Origin: Gilvimarinus sp. DA14 | GTDB lineage: Bacteria; Pseudomonadota; Gammaproteobacteria; Pseudomonadales; Cellvibrionaceae | Reading direction: 5' to 3' | DNA: 64,000 nucleotides | Assembly (NCBI RefSeq): GCF_024204685.1 | Contig: NZ_CP100350.1 | Coordinates: forward strand, 2,024,501 to 2,088,500 | Shown here: positions 35,705-47,592 of the stretch, one piece after another | How positions within the stretch are numbered: the first letter of the stretch is position 1 | Layout of the letters: each line of letters starts with the position of its first letter | The notes under the pieces: model-generated | Seen by the model: the letters and a program-made list of their open reading frames with translations, nothing else | The model's database searches: none | Told to the model about the DNA's origin: nothing | Translations under genes and position numbers: made by a program

Positions 35705-35834
35705 AGGCGTTCTTACTCAGCGGGCCCCAACCTTACTAATTCCATTGTTATCGCGGCCCCATACGCTATAGGGTAAACTTTACCGGATTCAAATGACAAA
35801 ACAACGGGCAACTTTGCCAGTGCCAACAGCCACT

Positions 35835-37762
<1,928 letters not shown>

Positions 37763-37838
37763 CAGTTTCTCTCCACCGTCCTGAGAAGTGGTAGGATAGC
37801 GCCTTTGTTGATCAGCGATAAGGGTTAGCACTCCCGCC

Positions 37839-39020
37839 ATGTTCTTTAAGCGCTTTAGAAAAAACACCGACACTCAGGACAAAGCCGCCCCGAGCGAGCC
37901 GCAACCCCCTGAAAATACCGCCGAGGCGAAACCCTCAAGCGAGCCCGAGACCGCCCCCGAGGTAAAGCTTGAGGCCGAGGCATTGGCTGAACAGCCCGGC
38001 AAGCCGGCAACTGAGTCTCTGTCGTCCACGGCCGATTCTGCCGCAGGTGCACTGCACAACGTCAGTGAACCCGCCCCAGAGCCCGAAGCTCCGGCTAAAA
38101 AAGAGGGCTTTTTCAGCCGCATTAAGCGCGGCCTGTCGCGCACCAGCAACAATTTCTCCGAGGGCATTGGCAATCTCTTTTTAGGTAAAAAAGAGATTGA
38201 CGATGAGCTGATGGAAGATATTGAGTCTCAGCTGTTGGTGGCCGATGTGGGCATGGAAGCGACCGAACAAATCATCGAGGATTTGACTGACCGGGTCGCG
38301 CGCAAACAACTGGCCGATCCCGACGCACTTTTTACCGCCCTGAAAGCCTCTTTGCGGGACTTGCTGCGGCCGGCCGAAGCGCCACTGGTAATCGACACCA
38401 GCCGCACACCCTATGTGATTTTGGTGGTAGGCGTTAATGGTGTGGGCAAAACCACTACCATCGGCAAGCTCGCCAAACGCCTACAAAACGAGGGCAAGTC
38501 GGTAATGCTGGCAGCGGGGGACACCTTCCGCGCCGCCGCGGTGGAACAACTACAAGTGTGGGGCGAGCGCAACAGCATACCCGTAATCGCGCAGCACACC
38601 GGCGCCGACAGCGCCTCGGTGATATACGATGCGGTACAAGCGGCCAAAGCGCGCAGCATTGATGTTTTGATTGCCGATACCGCCGGGCGACTGCACAACA
38701 AAGATCACTTAATGGAAGAGTTATCTAAGGTGCGCCGAGTGATGGGCAAGCTGGACGACAGTGCCCCCCACGAAACACTGTTGGTGCTGGACGCCGGCAC
38801 TGGCCAGAACGCCGTCAGTCAGGCCAAGCATTTTATTGAATCGGCCCAGGTCTCAGGCCTGGCACTGACCAAGCTCGACGGCACCGCCAAGGGCGGGGTT
38901 ATTTTTGCCCTGACTAAGCAGTTTAACCTGCCAGTGCGCTTTATTGGCGTAGGCGAAGGCATTGACGACTTACAACCATTCAGCGCAGAACCTTTTGTCG
39001 AGGCGCTGTTTAACCAGTGA
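37839..39020 (+). CDS. ftsY: Signal recognition particle receptor FtsY
   Basis: The 393-aa protein has an acidic, low-complexity A domain (first about 85 residues, rich in E, P and A) and an NG GTPase domain: GVNGVGKTTTIGKLAKRL (G1), DTFRAAAVEQL, DTAGRLHNKD (G3) and TKLDGTAKGG (G4). It docks the ribosome-SRP complex at the membrane for co-translational insertion. Its TGA overlaps the GTG of ftsE. Confidence 0.96.
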   Translation: MFFKRFRKNTDTQDKAAPSEPQPPENTAEAKPSSEPETAPEVKLEAEALAEQPGKPATESLSSTADSAAGALHNVSEPAPEPEAPAKKEGFFSRIKRGLSRTSNNFSEGIGNLFLGKKEIDDELMEDIESQLLVADVGMEATEQIIEDLTDRVARKQLADPDALFTALKASLRDLLRPAEAPLVIDTSRTPYVILVVGVNGVGKTTTIGKLAKRLQNEGKSVMLAAGDTFRAAAVEQLQVWGERNSIPVIAQHTGADSASVIYDAVQAAKARSIDVLIADTAGRLHNKDHLMEELSKVRRVMGKLDDSAPHETLLVLDAGTGQNAVSQAKHFIESAQVSGLALTKLDGTAKGGVIFALTKQFNLPVRFIGVGEGIDDLQPFSAEPFVEALFNQ

Positions 39021-39682
39021 TTCGCTTTGAAAACGTCAGCAAACGCTACGATACCGGGCAAGAGGCCTTAAGCCGGGTCGATTTCCATATCGGCCGTGGC
39101 GAGATGGTTTTTCTGACCGGTCACTCGGGCGCTGGCAAAAGTACGCTAATGAAGCTGATCATGCTGATGGAAAGACCCAGCAATGGTCAGGTATTGGTGG
39201 GCGGGCGCCAAACCAGCCGCATTCGCGGCGCCGGTATCGCCCACTTTCGCCGCGATATCGGGGTGGTATTTCAAAATCACCAACTGCTGTTCGACCGCAG
39301 CGTATTCGACAATGTCGCCCTGCCTTTGCAAGTGGCAGGCTTTCAATCAGGCGATATAGGCCGCCGAGTGCGCGCCGCGCTGGATAAAGTCGGCTTGCTG
39401 CACAAAGAAAGACAAAACCCGATCACCCTCTCAGGCGGTGAACAGCAGCGCGTGGGCATCGCCCGCGCGGTGGTTAATAAACCCGCGTTGGTGCTGGCCG
39501 ATGAGCCCACCGGTAATCTGGACCCGGAGCTGTCCGCCGAGATCATGACCCTGTTTCGCCAGTTTAATGAGCTGGGCACCACACTGGTTATCGCCACCCA
39601 CGATATCGACCTGATTGGCCGTATGAACAAGCGTGTGCTCAGCCTGGCCCACGGCCGGGTTGTCGCCGGGAGCCAATCGTGA
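39017..39682 (+). CDS. ftsE: Cell-division ATP-binding protein FtsE
   Basis: A 221-aa ABC ATPase with Walker A GHSGAGKST, ABC signature LSGGEQQRVGIARA, Walker B VLADEPTGNLD and the downstream histidine in ATHD. With FtsX it couples cytoplasmic FtsZ ring activity to periplasmic amidase activation. The GTG start overlaps the ftsY stop (GTGA), and its stop likewise overlaps the ftsX start. Confidence 0.96.
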   Translation: MIRFENVSKRYDTGQEALSRVDFHIGRGEMVFLTGHSGAGKSTLMKLIMLMERPSNGQVLVGGRQTSRIRGAGIAHFRRDIGVVFQNHQLLFDRSVFDNVALPLQVAGFQSGDIGRRVRAALDKVGLLHKERQNPITLSGGEQQRVGIARAVVNKPALVLADEPTGNLDPELSAEIMTLFRQFNELGTTLVIATHDIDLIGRMNKRVLSLAHGRVVAGSQS

Positions 39683-40665
39683 AAGCGCGCCAGAAAAACA
39701 CCATCCGCCCCCAGGGTGCGGTGCATAGCAAAACCCTCTGGCAAGACAAGCTCAGCGCTTGGCAAGCCCACCACAGCACCTGCGCCATAGAAAGCTTGGT
39801 GCGACTGCTGCGCAGCCCGTTGCAGAGTTTTATGACCTGGCTGGTTATCGCCGTCGCCACCGCACTACCAGCCACCTTGTACGTTGCGCTGGAGAACATT
39901 CAGGCACTGGGGTATCAATGGCAGGACTCCAGCCAGATTTCGGTCTTTCTACGCCGCGACGCCAGTGACCAGGCGCTGACCGAATGGCGACAGCAACTCG
40001 GTCAGCGACAGGACATCGCCGAACTCACCTACATCAGTCCAGCGCAAGCCATGGCAGAGTTTCGCCAGCATTCAGGGCTCGGCGATGTGCTGGACGACTT
40101 AGAACAAAACCCTCTGCCACCGGTGCTGCTGGTGCAGCCAGCCACCAGCGCGAGCCAGGGCCCAGCACTGGAAACACTGCTGGCAGACTTACAGACTCAT
40201 CCTTTAACTGACGATGCCCGCCTGGATATGGTGTGGGTGCAGCGCCTGGAACAGCTCTTACTGCTGGCCAGCCGCGTCATATTTTTTCTCGCTCTGCTAT
40301 TGGTGTTAGGCCTGCTGCTAGTTATCGGCAACACCATTCGCCTGGCTATTGAAAGCCGACGCGCGGAAATTTTGGTGGTAAAACTGGTGGGCGGAACCAA
40401 CGCCTATGTGCGCCGTCCATTCTTGTACACTGGCTTATGGTACGGATTGGGTGGCGGCCTAATCGCTTTGCTGTTACTGGCGTGCGGCCTACACTGGCTG
40501 TCACCTCCTGTGTCCCAGTTGGCGAGCCTGTATCACAGTGATTTCCAGCTGGAAGGCTTGGATTTTATTACCAGTGCCCAACTGGTTCTGCTGGCAGGCC
40601 TGGTAGGTTTAGCGGGCGCCTGGCTGGCGGTGGGCAGACACTTGGCCGCGATCGAACCGCAATAA
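39679..40665 (+). CDS. ftsX: Cell-division permease FtsX
   Basis: The 328-aa protein has a cytoplasmic N-terminus, a first membrane helix (about residues 50-70), a periplasmic loop domain with FLRRDASDQ and LTYISPAQAMAEF, and three further helices in the C-terminal half. It is the transmembrane partner of FtsE. The start is GTG within GTGA at the end of ftsE, so ftsYEX is translationally coupled. Confidence 0.95.
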   Translation: MKARQKNTIRPQGAVHSKTLWQDKLSAWQAHHSTCAIESLVRLLRSPLQSFMTWLVIAVATALPATLYVALENIQALGYQWQDSSQISVFLRRDASDQALTEWRQQLGQRQDIAELTYISPAQAMAEFRQHSGLGDVLDDLEQNPLPPVLLVQPATSASQGPALETLLADLQTHPLTDDARLDMVWVQRLEQLLLLASRVIFFLALLLVLGLLLVIGNTIRLAIESRRAEILVVKLVGGTNAYVRRPFLYTGLWYGLGGGLIALLLLACGLHWLSPPVSQLASLYHSDFQLEGLDFITSAQLVLLAGLVGLAGAWLAVGRHLAAIEPQ

Positions 40666-40685
40666 CCTTGTATATGCTGTAAATA

Positions 40686-40704
40686 AGGGTTAAGACCCTG
40701 TTTT
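40686..40704 (+). terminator. Weak hairpin after ftsX
   Basis: AGGGT and ACCCT form a 5-bp stem around TAAG, followed by GTTTTAT. It may end some ftsYEX transcripts before rpoH. Confidence 0.4.
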
Positions 40705-40732
40705 ATATAGCTTTTAAATGAACTTTAGGTTA

Positions 40733-40762
40733 TTGGAAGTCTCTAATCAGTAGTGCTAGACT
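40733..40762 (+). promoter_or_regulatory. Candidate sigma-70 promoter of rpoH
   Basis: TTGGAA (-35) and TAGACT (-10) are separated by 18 bases, about 60 bases before the rpoH ATG. The -10 is a moderate match; the assignment is from consensus only. Confidence 0.45.
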
Positions 40763-40821
40763 AACCGGCCCCTAAAACGTGTTAGGGGGTAATCAAGGTA
40801 CCACTTAGGAGTAGACACACT

Positions 40822-41682
40822 ATGGGCACAAGCCTACAGCCATTGGGGAACCTCGCGCCAGGCGGCAACCTCAACGCCTACGTGCAGGCTGTCAGCAGCT
40901 TTTCCGTACTTACTGTCGAGGAAGAGCAGTCACTCGCTGAAGACCTTTACTACAACGACAACCTGGATGCCGCCCGCAAACTGGTGATGGCACACCTGCG
41001 CTTTGTCGTTCACATCGCCCGCTCCTACAACGGCTACGGTTTGCCGCTGGGCGATCTGGTGCAAGAAGGCAATGTTGGCCTGATGAAAGCCGTTAAGCGC
41101 TTTAATCCCGAAAAAGGTGTGCGCTTGGTGTCTTTTGCGGTGCACTGGATTAAAGCCGAAATTCACGAATATATTCTGAAGAACTGGCGTATTGTTAAAG
41201 TGGCGACCACCAAAGCCCAGCGCAAATTGTTCTTCAACCTGCGCGGTGCCAAAAAGCGCTTGGCTTGGCTGACCAACGATGAGGCCAAAGCCGTTGCCGC
41301 AGACCTCAACGTTGAGGTTAAGCATGTGCGCGAAATGGAAAGCCGCCTGTCTTCCTACGATGCTGCCTTTGACGCCCCCGAGGGCGACGATGACGACAGC
41401 AACTATGTGGCCCCGGCCCACTACCTGGAAGACAAACGCCAGGATCCGGCCGCCCAGCTTGAAGCGGCCGACTGGGAAGAAAACAGCGTTAATGGCCTGG
41501 AAGCGGCTATGTCACAGCTCGATGATCGCAGCCGTACCATTTTGCAGCGCCGCTGGCTCAGCGATAGCAAAGCCACACTGCACGATTTGGCCGCCGAATA
41601 TGGCGTGTCAGCAGAGCGGATTCGCCAGCTGGAAAAGAACGCCATGAAAAAAGTGAAAACCATGATGCTGGAAGCCGCTTAA
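40822..41682 (+). CDS. rpoH: RNA polymerase sigma-32 (heat shock)
   Basis: The 286-aa protein has sigma-70 region 2 ([39 protein letters not shown]), the RpoH box QRKLFFNLR that distinguishes sigma-32, and region 4 ([20 protein letters not shown]). It directs RNA polymerase to heat-shock promoters. The GGAG site at 40808-40811 precedes the start, and an intrinsic terminator follows. The ftsYEX-rpoH order is conserved in Gammaproteobacteria. Confidence 0.97.
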   Translation: MGTSLQPLGNLAPGGNLNAYVQAVSSFSVLTVEEEQSLAEDLYYNDNLDAARKLVMAHLRFVVHIARSYNGYGLPLGDLVQEGNVGLMKAVKRFNPEKGVRLVSFAVHWIKAEIHEYILKNWRIVKVATTKAQRKLFFNLRGAKKRLAWLTNDEAKAVAADLNVEVKHVREMESRLSSYDAAFDAPEGDDDDSNYVAPAHYLEDKRQDPAAQLEAADWEENSVNGLEAAMSQLDDRSRTILQRRWLSDSKATLHDLAAEYGVSAERIRQLEKNAMKKVKTMMLEAA

Positions 41683-41707
41683 CAGCTCCCGCATTAAAGG
41701 TCTAAAG

Positions 41708-41730
41708 GCCGCGCATCGCGCGGCTTTTTT
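41708..41730 (+). terminator. Intrinsic terminator of rpoH
   Basis: GCCGCGC and GCGCGGC form a perfect stem around ATC, followed by six T. It lies 26 bases after the rpoH stop. Confidence 0.92.
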
Positions 41731-41758
41731 GTGTCAGTGACTTACATAAGCCAGAACT

Positions 41759-42133
41759 ATGTCGCAGTTATTTTTAGCTATCGCTGCCCTCTCGGGTTTT
41801 TTCGCCGTCGCCTTGGGGGCCTTTGCCGCCCACGGGCTGAAAGGCAAATTGGCGCCCAATCTGCTGGCCGCCTTTGAAACCGCCACTCAGTATCAGATGT
41901 ACCATGCCCTGGCACTGCTGGCGGTTGCGCTGCTCGTTAAAGCGCACCCATCCGGCTGGCTCAATGCCAGCGGCTGGCTGTTTATTGCCGGCAGTGTGCT
42001 GTTTAGCGGCAGTCTGTACGGCTTGGCGCTCAGCGGTATCCGTCTGTTCGGACCTATTACACCTATCGGCGGAGTCTGCTTTTTACTCGGCTGGCTCTGC
42101 CTGTTAATCGCCTCCTTAAAATTTATCAAGTAG
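41759..42133 (+). CDS. DUF423-family small membrane protein
   Basis: The 124-aa protein has four hydrophobic helices and the DUF423 blocks LGAFAAHGLKGKL, ETATQYQMYHALALL and PITPIGGVCFLLGWLCL. The function of this inner-membrane family is unknown. trmB follows after 6 bases. Confidence 0.9.
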   Translation: MSQLFLAIAALSGFFAVALGAFAAHGLKGKLAPNLLAAFETATQYQMYHALALLAVALLVKAHPSGWLNASGWLFIAGSVLFSGSLYGLALSGIRLFGPITPIGGVCFLLGWLCLLIASLKFIK

Positions 42134-42139
42134 CCATCC

Positions 42140-42838
42140 ATGAACGAAGAGTTTCGTCCCGAGTACAAGAAAAAGTCCATACGCAGCTTTGTCATCCGCG
42201 CCGGGCGCATGACCGAGGGGCAGCGCAAAGCGTTTGAAGCGCACTGGCCCAAATATGGATTAAGCCTGTTTGACGGCCCGCTGAATCCCGAACAGGCCTT
42301 CGATCGCCAAGCGCCGTTAGTGCTGGAGATTGGTTTCGGCATGGGCGACTCGCTGCGGGAAATGGCTATAAATGAGCCGGAAAAAGACTTTATCGGTATT
42401 GAAGTACATCCACCGGGCGTGGGCCGGCTGATTTACACCGCGGCGCAGAATGAAGTAGACAACCTGCGTGTGTATATGGCCGACGCCACGGATGTATTGG
42501 ATGACTGCATCGCCGATAACAGCATCAGCCGTCTGCAGATTTATTTTCCCGACCCATGGCACAAGAAAAAGCACCACAAGCGCCGTATTGTGCAGCCCGA
42601 ATTTGTACAACGCATTCGCCGCAAGCTAGCCCCCGGCGGGGTATTGCACCTGGCCACCGATTGGGAAAATTATGCCGAACACATGAAAGAGGTAATGGAC
42701 GCCGCCGAGGGCTACCGCAACACCCAGAGCGATGGCGGCTATTCACCCAGACCCGAATACCGCCCCATCACCAAGTTTGAAAAACGCGGCGAACGCCTCG
42801 GCCACGGCGTTTGGGACCTTGTCTATAAGAAAATTTAA
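42140..42838 (+). CDS. trmB: tRNA (guanine46-N7)-methyltransferase
   Basis: The 232-aa protein contains the TrmB features [10 protein letters not shown] (SAM-binding loop), [30 protein letters not shown] with the catalytic PDPW, and [13 protein letters not shown]. It methylates N7 of G46 in tRNA variable loops. Probably co-transcribed with the DUF423 gene, 6 bases upstream. Confidence 0.95.
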   Translation: MNEEFRPEYKKKSIRSFVIRAGRMTEGQRKAFEAHWPKYGLSLFDGPLNPEQAFDRQAPLVLEIGFGMGDSLREMAINEPEKDFIGIEVHPPGVGRLIYTAAQNEVDNLRVYMADATDVLDDCIADNSISRLQIYFPDPWHKKKHHKRRIVQPEFVQRIRRKLAPGGVLHLATDWENYAEHMKEVMDAAEGYRNTQSDGGYSPRPEYRPITKFEKRGERLGHGVWDLVYKKI

Positions 42839-42862
42839 ACGCTGAAGCCGCAAGAGCTGAAC

Positions 42863-43630
42863 ATGCCAAGGATTGTGTGCTCCCCCCTGCCCCTTACTTA
42901 TGCTGTTGCGGCAAGCAGCGCCCTCGCGCTCGTGGCAATAGCAGGTTGGGCTTGTGGGATTTTACCCCTGCTCTGCCTGATGGGTTTAATCATTCTCATC
43001 CCCTTGCTCTACGGCTTGCAGAGGCTGAATGGCCCTAGCGCCACAGGCTTATGGTCAGTGTGTTTATGCATTCCTTTTTTCGTCGCGACCTATCGGCCCG
43101 AACAATTCCATTATCCGCTGATACACCACTACAGCGAACTCGATTTTGATTTGTTTTTGAATGTCGGCAAAATGCTGACTGGTTATTTGCTGCTGACGTG
43201 GCTCTGGCAACAAGAGCGGTGTCAGCCCTGGCAACGCAGCGTGATAATCGGCCTCGCGGCAGGCCTCTCTCTTGTGCTTGTTGCCCATTTGCTGTTCGGT
43301 TATGAGTGGCTGCCCAAATGGCCGCACGGCACACTGTATTTTTTTGCAGTCAATCTGGGTGCAACGGTATTAGCCGAAGAGGCCTTCTTCAGGCTGGCAA
43401 TACAACGACCTCTGCAGCGCATTACTGGCTCGCAAACATTGGCCGTGGCAGCAACGACTTTACTGTTTGTGATTGCGCACAACCCTGCGAATTTAAAAGC
43501 TGCAAGTTTGATCGGCGTAGCCGGGCTTATCTATGCGTTGGTTTACAGCTACAGCAAGCGATTCAGCGCCGCCTTGACCTGTCACTTTGCGGTCAATGCA
43601 CTGCACTTTACCCTACTCAGCTACCCCTAG
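42863..43630 (+). CDS. CPBP-family intramembrane metalloprotease-like protein
   Basis: The 255-aa protein has about eight hydrophobic segments. The CPBP (Abi/Rce1) motifs are visible in the C-terminal half: EEAFFRL (E-E-x-x-x-R), FVIAHNPAN with a conserved histidine, and HFAVNALHF (H-x-x-x-N). Such proteins are membrane proteases or bacteriocin self-immunity proteins; the substrate is unknown. It follows trmB by 24 bases and ends 11 bases from the convergent solute-binding-protein gene. Confidence 0.85.
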   Translation: MPRIVCSPLPLTYAVAASSALALVAIAGWACGILPLLCLMGLIILIPLLYGLQRLNGPSATGLWSVCLCIPFFVATYRPEQFHYPLIHHYSELDFDLFLNVGKMLTGYLLLTWLWQQERCQPWQRSVIIGLAAGLSLVLVAHLLFGYEWLPKWPHGTLYFFAVNLGATVLAEEAFFRLAIQRPLQRITGSQTLAVAATTLLFVIAHNPANLKAASLIGVAGLIYALVYSYSKRFSAALTCHFAVNALHFTLLSYP

Positions 43631-43641
43631 GCGCAGGGCAA

Positions 43642-44433
43642 TCACTGCCAGTCGCTGATCCCGTATTTTTGCAAAATGGCCGCGAGCTCACCGGAGCGGC
43701 GAGCTTTTTCCATATAGTCGGTAAGCCATTGAGCGTAGATCGCGGACTTTTCTCCGGCAGGCGAAAATGCCACATACACCTGACTGAAAATATCACTATT
43801 GCGGGCGCTTCCCGCAAGTGAAAACCGGGACTGGAAATTGTGTTCCGCCATCCAATGACGCATCACTTGTTCGTCTTCCAGCAGTACATCGAGACGGTTT
43901 CGCAGCAACATACTCGCGCCGCGCAGCAACGGATCTTCTCCAGAGAGCACAGTAACCTGAGCCGCATTGGCGGGATCTTGAATATAGGCTTCTATTTCCT
44001 CACCATAACTGTAACCGCCAATCACACCCAAGCGCACATTCTGCAATGATTCCACCCCTGAGTAAGTCCAGGGGTTGGGTGCCGCAACCCAAAAGCCGTT
44101 GCGCATTCTCCCCTGAGCCATGGCTGGAAACACAAACCCCGGTGCTTCTATTTTAGAGGCGCCAATCACTCCGTCCAACGCCCCCTTCTGCACTGCGTGC
44201 AAGGCGCGCAGCCAGGGCATTACCCGGTAGTCGACTTTAACTCCATGGGCCGCAAAAGCGCCCTCGGCAATTTCTATCATAAAGCCCGGCGCCTCGCTGC
44301 CCGGCTCGCAGTTGTAGGGGCACCAATAGTCCGCCACCAGAGTAATGGATTGCGCCCGTAACCAAGGGCTAAAGCAAAACAGCAACAGTACGATGAGCGA
44401 GCGCCTACCGGCGCGCAGCGGTAATACTTTCAT
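43642..44433 (-). CDS. Periplasmic solute-binding protein (SBP family 3)
   Basis: The 263-aa protein has an N-terminal signal (LIVLLLFCFSPWLRAQS) and a family-3 binding fold: ITLVADYWCPYNC, GFMIEIAEGAFAAHG, LDGVIGASK, LRNRLDVLLEDE. No permease is adjacent, so it could bind amino acids or related ligands for a distant transporter or sensor. ATG 44433 is chosen for its GGAGA ribosome-binding site; a longer frame to 44496 is unlikely. Confidence 0.83.
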   Translation of the reverse strand: MKVLPLRAGRRSLIVLLLFCFSPWLRAQSITLVADYWCPYNCEPGSEAPGFMIEIAEGAFAAHGVKVDYRVMPWLRALHAVQKGALDGVIGASKIEAPGFVFPAMAQGRMRNGFWVAAPNPWTYSGVESLQNVRLGVIGGYSYGEEIEAYIQDPANAAQVTVLSGEDPLLRGASMLLRNRLDVLLEDEQVMRHWMAEHNFQSRFSLAGSARNSDIFSQVYVAFSPAGEKSAIYAQWLTDYMEKARRSGELAAILQKYGISDWQ

Positions 44434-44635
44434 AGTCTCCAACCCTGGTGACATTGCTGTGCGCGCAAAACGAGCACGATTCTTGAATAAACCCACTGCG
44501 AAGCAGCTTTTACCGCTATCAGAGATAAAAAATTGCTCTGGACAGCAACCTGTACTTTTATTCTAAGTAATATTTACAACATTTTGCAGCACAAATAAGT
44601 GCATCGGCAAAATCAACCAGGACTTGATTACACGA

Positions 44636-45718
44636 ATGTTAACTTTTTTCTCTGTTCTTACTCTGGTCTTACTGCTGGCAACCCTCATACCTCTGCTTAA
44701 GCTCCCCTATTGGCCCATACGCGTGCTGGATTTCCCTCGATTACAAATAGCCTGTCTGTGGGCGGGGTTAATCGCCGTCGAGCTGTTCACCCTACCGCTA
44801 AGCAGCGGCTCCACTTGGCTGTTGCTCACCTTGGCGGCTGCGGGACTGGCGAGACAGCTGTGGTGGATTATCCCCTACACTCGCCTGGCATCGACGGAGG
44901 TGAGACTCGCCGGTGAGCAAGACAAACATCCGACCATTAAACTGCTTACCGCCAATGTGCTCACTCCCAACCGACAGGCCGAGAAGTTATTGGAGCAAAT
45001 CCGCGAGCACCGCCCTGACATTGTAGTAACCCTGGAGTCAGACTTATGGTGGCAACAGCAACTGGATTCGCTAGAGCCCGACTATCCCTACACGGTTAAA
45101 TGTCCGTTGGATAACCTTTACGGTATGCACGTCTACTCACGTCTGCCTCTACACGATGCGCGATTAGAATATCTAGTAGAGGAAGACAAGCCTTCGGTGC
45201 ACGCTCAAGTCGAACTCGCAGATGGTCACCGGGTCCGCTGTCATTTTCTGCACCCAGCGCCACCCAGCCCCACCGAAAACAGCGAATCCTCAGAGCGCGA
45301 TGCGGAATTATTAGTGGTCGCGAGAAAGCTGCGCGGCTACCAAGGACCTGTAATCGTCACGGGCGACCTGAACGATGTCGCCTGGTCGATTACCACCCGC
45401 GCGTTTCGTACTGTAAGTGGTTTACTTGACCCGCGCATTGGCCGCGGCATGTTCAACACCTTCCACGCCAACTACAAATTGCTGCGCTGGCCGCTGGATC
45501 ATATTTTTCACTCGGACCATTTTTCGCTAGTGCGGATGTTTCGGCTTAAGCCCTTCGGCTCGGATCATTTCGCCCTGTTTACCGAGCTTGCGTTGACGCC
45601 AAGCGCTCGTGAGCAACAAGATGCCCCCAGCGCTGACCAGGAAGAGCTAGAATTGGCCCGGGACAAACTAAAAAGCGAGTCCGTCAGCCCCGCCGATGTA
45701 CCGAAACCCGGGAACTAA
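44636..45718 (+). CDS. Endonuclease/exonuclease/phosphatase-fold membrane protein
   Basis: The 360-aa protein has two or three N-terminal hydrophobic helices. It continues into an EEP domain: KLLTANVLTPN with a catalytic asparagine, DIVVTLES with the metal-binding glutamate, GDLNDVAWS, and GSDHFALFTEL with the catalytic histidine. The catalytic domain probably faces the periplasm; substrates may be nucleic acids, phospholipids or phosphates. The C-terminal 40 residues are polar and low-complexity. TTG at 44624 is an alternative start. Confidence 0.85.
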   Translation: MLTFFSVLTLVLLLATLIPLLKLPYWPIRVLDFPRLQIACLWAGLIAVELFTLPLSSGSTWLLLTLAAAGLARQLWWIIPYTRLASTEVRLAGEQDKHPTIKLLTANVLTPNRQAEKLLEQIREHRPDIVVTLESDLWWQQQLDSLEPDYPYTVKCPLDNLYGMHVYSRLPLHDARLEYLVEEDKPSVHAQVELADGHRVRCHFLHPAPPSPTENSESSERDAELLVVARKLRGYQGPVIVTGDLNDVAWSITTRAFRTVSGLLDPRIGRGMFNTFHANYKLLRWPLDHIFHSDHFSLVRMFRLKPFGSDHFALFTELALTPSAREQQDAPSADQEELELARDKLKSESVSPADVPKPGN

Positions 45719-45768
45719 CCCGTAAGCGAGGCAATCCAATACGCGACCTTTCAAGGAGTTTGATATTT

Positions 45769-46488
45769 ATGCGCACAATTCACCACCTTTGTTTAAGTTT
45801 GATGTTGGTATTGACCGCCGCCACCTGTGGAGCCCAAACCATGCCAGATTTCCCCCATATTAGCGTTACCGGCGAAGCAAAAACCGATGTCGCACCAGAT
45901 ATTGTCACCCTGCAATTTCAAATTAGTGCTACCGAGCAAAAAGCTGACAGCGCTGTTGACACCGTCACCCAAAGAGCGGCCAATGTCGTTGCAATAGCAA
46001 AGAAAAACGGTATGAGCCACAAGGATATAGAATCCTGGGCCATCGATAAGCAAACACGCCGCGAGCGTGATCCCGCCAGCGGCCTTTTGAAAATTACCGG
46101 CTACGAGGTTAGCCAGAGATTTATTCTTCACATCAAAGGCATGGACACCTACGAAAACATTGTTAATGAACTTTTGCGCATGCCCAACACTGAGCGCTTA
46201 AACGCCGAGTTTGATGTCAGCGAACGCGACAAGCTCACCCGTGAATTGACCGCCAAGGCGGGTAAAGACGCAAGGCGACGTGCCGAAGAGATGGCCCATG
46301 GCCTCGGCGTGGAAATAAGCAGCGTTTACGCCATCAGTCAGGCGGGAGACTTCAACCAGCCCATGGCCAAGTTTGCCATGAGTGAGGCTCAGTACGACCG
46401 TGCTGGCGGCGGCCGCTTTGAACTCTTCGCCCCCCAGTCCATAACCCTGGAAAAGCACATCAACGTTATTTTCCAAATTGATCCCTAA
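45769..46488 (+). CDS. SIMPL-domain (DUF541) periplasmic protein
   Basis: The 239-aa protein has a signal peptide (about 21 residues, TAATCGAQ) and a SIMPL/DUF541 domain: ISVTGEAKTDVAPDIVTLQFQI, then ITGYEVSQRFILHIKGM and the helical AGKDARRRAEEMAHGLG. Family members are periplasmic or outer-membrane associated and linked to oxidative stress, without a settled function. AAGGAG lies 11 bases before the ATG; a hairpin terminator follows the gene. Confidence 0.88.
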   Translation: MRTIHHLCLSLMLVLTAATCGAQTMPDFPHISVTGEAKTDVAPDIVTLQFQISATEQKADSAVDTVTQRAANVVAIAKKNGMSHKDIESWAIDKQTRRERDPASGLLKITGYEVSQRFILHIKGMDTYENIVNELLRMPNTERLNAEFDVSERDKLTRELTAKAGKDARRRAEEMAHGLGVEISSVYAISQAGDFNQPMAKFAMSEAQYDRAGGGRFELFAPQSITLEKHINVIFQIDP

Positions 46489-46498
46489 TCTGCTGTGT

Positions 46499-46520
46499 GG
46501 CCCGGTTTAACCGGGCCTTA
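46499..46520 (+). terminator. Hairpin after the SIMPL gene
   Basis: GGCCCGG and CCGGGCC form a stem with a short TTTAA loop. The following bases are only weakly T-rich, so termination is probable but not certain. Confidence 0.55.
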
Positions 46521-46602
46521 AATTGCCCGCCTTGTGCTTCACTGCTATGTTTACTTAGGCCCTTACAATACTTGGGCAATCCCCTAACACAGCGGCTCGT
46601 CT

Positions 46603-47592
46603 ATGATTAGAAAACTGCGGGAAGAGTTTCGCCAGACTATGGCAATTTTATTGTCCTGCTGTGCGATTCTGGCCATTTCCATTTTGGCTGTAGTCCGAGC
46701 CCTATCCGACCAGTGGTTAATTGCAGCACTGGATACAGCAATAGTTCTAGGTATTACGTATGCGCTGTGGCATCAACTAGTCAAAGGGCAGTCTTCACTC
46801 ACTAATTTTATCTGTGCTTGTTTCTACACGCTGGCCGGCCTGGGCATGTCCTATCTAAACCCACAGCCTATGATTTACTGGCTTTACCCTATCGCTATTG
46901 CCAACTTTTTTCTCCTACCGCTGCGCCAGGCCGGGGCACTCAACCTATTTGCCGGCATAGTGCTGCTGCCTTTATCCGTATATTTTTCGCAGCAGTTAGA
47001 GTTTGTCGATATGTTAGTTTCCTGGGTATTGGTATGTGCTTTTTCCGGTATTTTCGCTTGGAAGACTGATGATCAACACCACCAGTTGGAGCAATGGGCC
47101 CACCTTGATACGCTGACCGGGATAGGCAACCGACGCAAACTGTTTAGTCGCCTTAGCGAACAACCCCACGAGCCCGTTTGCTCGGTGTTGCTACTGGATT
47201 TGGATCACTTTAAAGCGATTAACGATCAACACGGACATGAAGTCGGAGATCATACCTTGCAGTCTGTATCGCAACTTATTCACTCTCGTCTGCGCTCAGG
47301 CAGTGATGAGGTGTTTCGCTACGGCGGCGAGGAATTCTTGATTTTACTTCACAATACAGACCTGCCCGGCGCCAGCCTTCTGGCCGATAGCTTGCGCCAA
47401 CAAATACAACAGCAGCTAAGTGTTACGGCATCCATTGGTTGCGCGCAAAAACAGCTGGAGGAAAACTGGCAAGAACTGATTAAACGTGCCGACGCGGAGC
47501 TTTATAAGGCCAAGAGCGCGGGGCGCAATTGTGTGCGCCCCGCGCCCGGCACTACCAGTGGCGAGCGTGAAAACGCAGATGCTCTTCTATAA
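46603..47592 (+). CDS. Membrane diguanylate cyclase (GGDEF)
   Basis: The 329-aa protein begins with about six hydrophobic helices (residues 15-165) forming a MASE-like sensor. A GGDEF domain with intact signature [12 protein letters not shown] and [18 protein letters not shown] follows. It should synthesise c-di-GMP from GTP, unlike the degenerate FimX-like protein earlier in the window. No clear RxxD inhibitory site is visible. Its end overlaps convergent fghA by 41 bases. Confidence 0.92.
   Translation: MIRKLREEFRQTMAILLSCCAILAISILAVVRALSDQWLIAALDTAIVLGITYALWHQLVKGQSSLTNFICACFYTLAGLGMSYLNPQPMIYWLYPIAIANFFLLPLRQAGALNLFAGIVLLPLSVYFSQQLEFVDMLVSWVLVCAFSGIFAWKTDDQHHQLEQWAHLDTLTGIGNRRKLFSRLSEQPHEPVCSVLLLDLDHFKAINDQHGHEVGDHTLQSVSQLIHSRLRSGSDEVFRYGGEEFLILLHNTDLPGASLLADSLRQQIQQQLSVTASIGCAQKQLEENWQELIKRADAELYKAKSAGRNCVRPAPGTTSGERENADALL

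Noticed and set aside
35778-35791. Fifth LacI operator upstream of the substrate-binding-like gene
   Set aside because: TTTACCGGATTCA only partly matches the palindrome and lacks symmetry, so it was not listed as a site.
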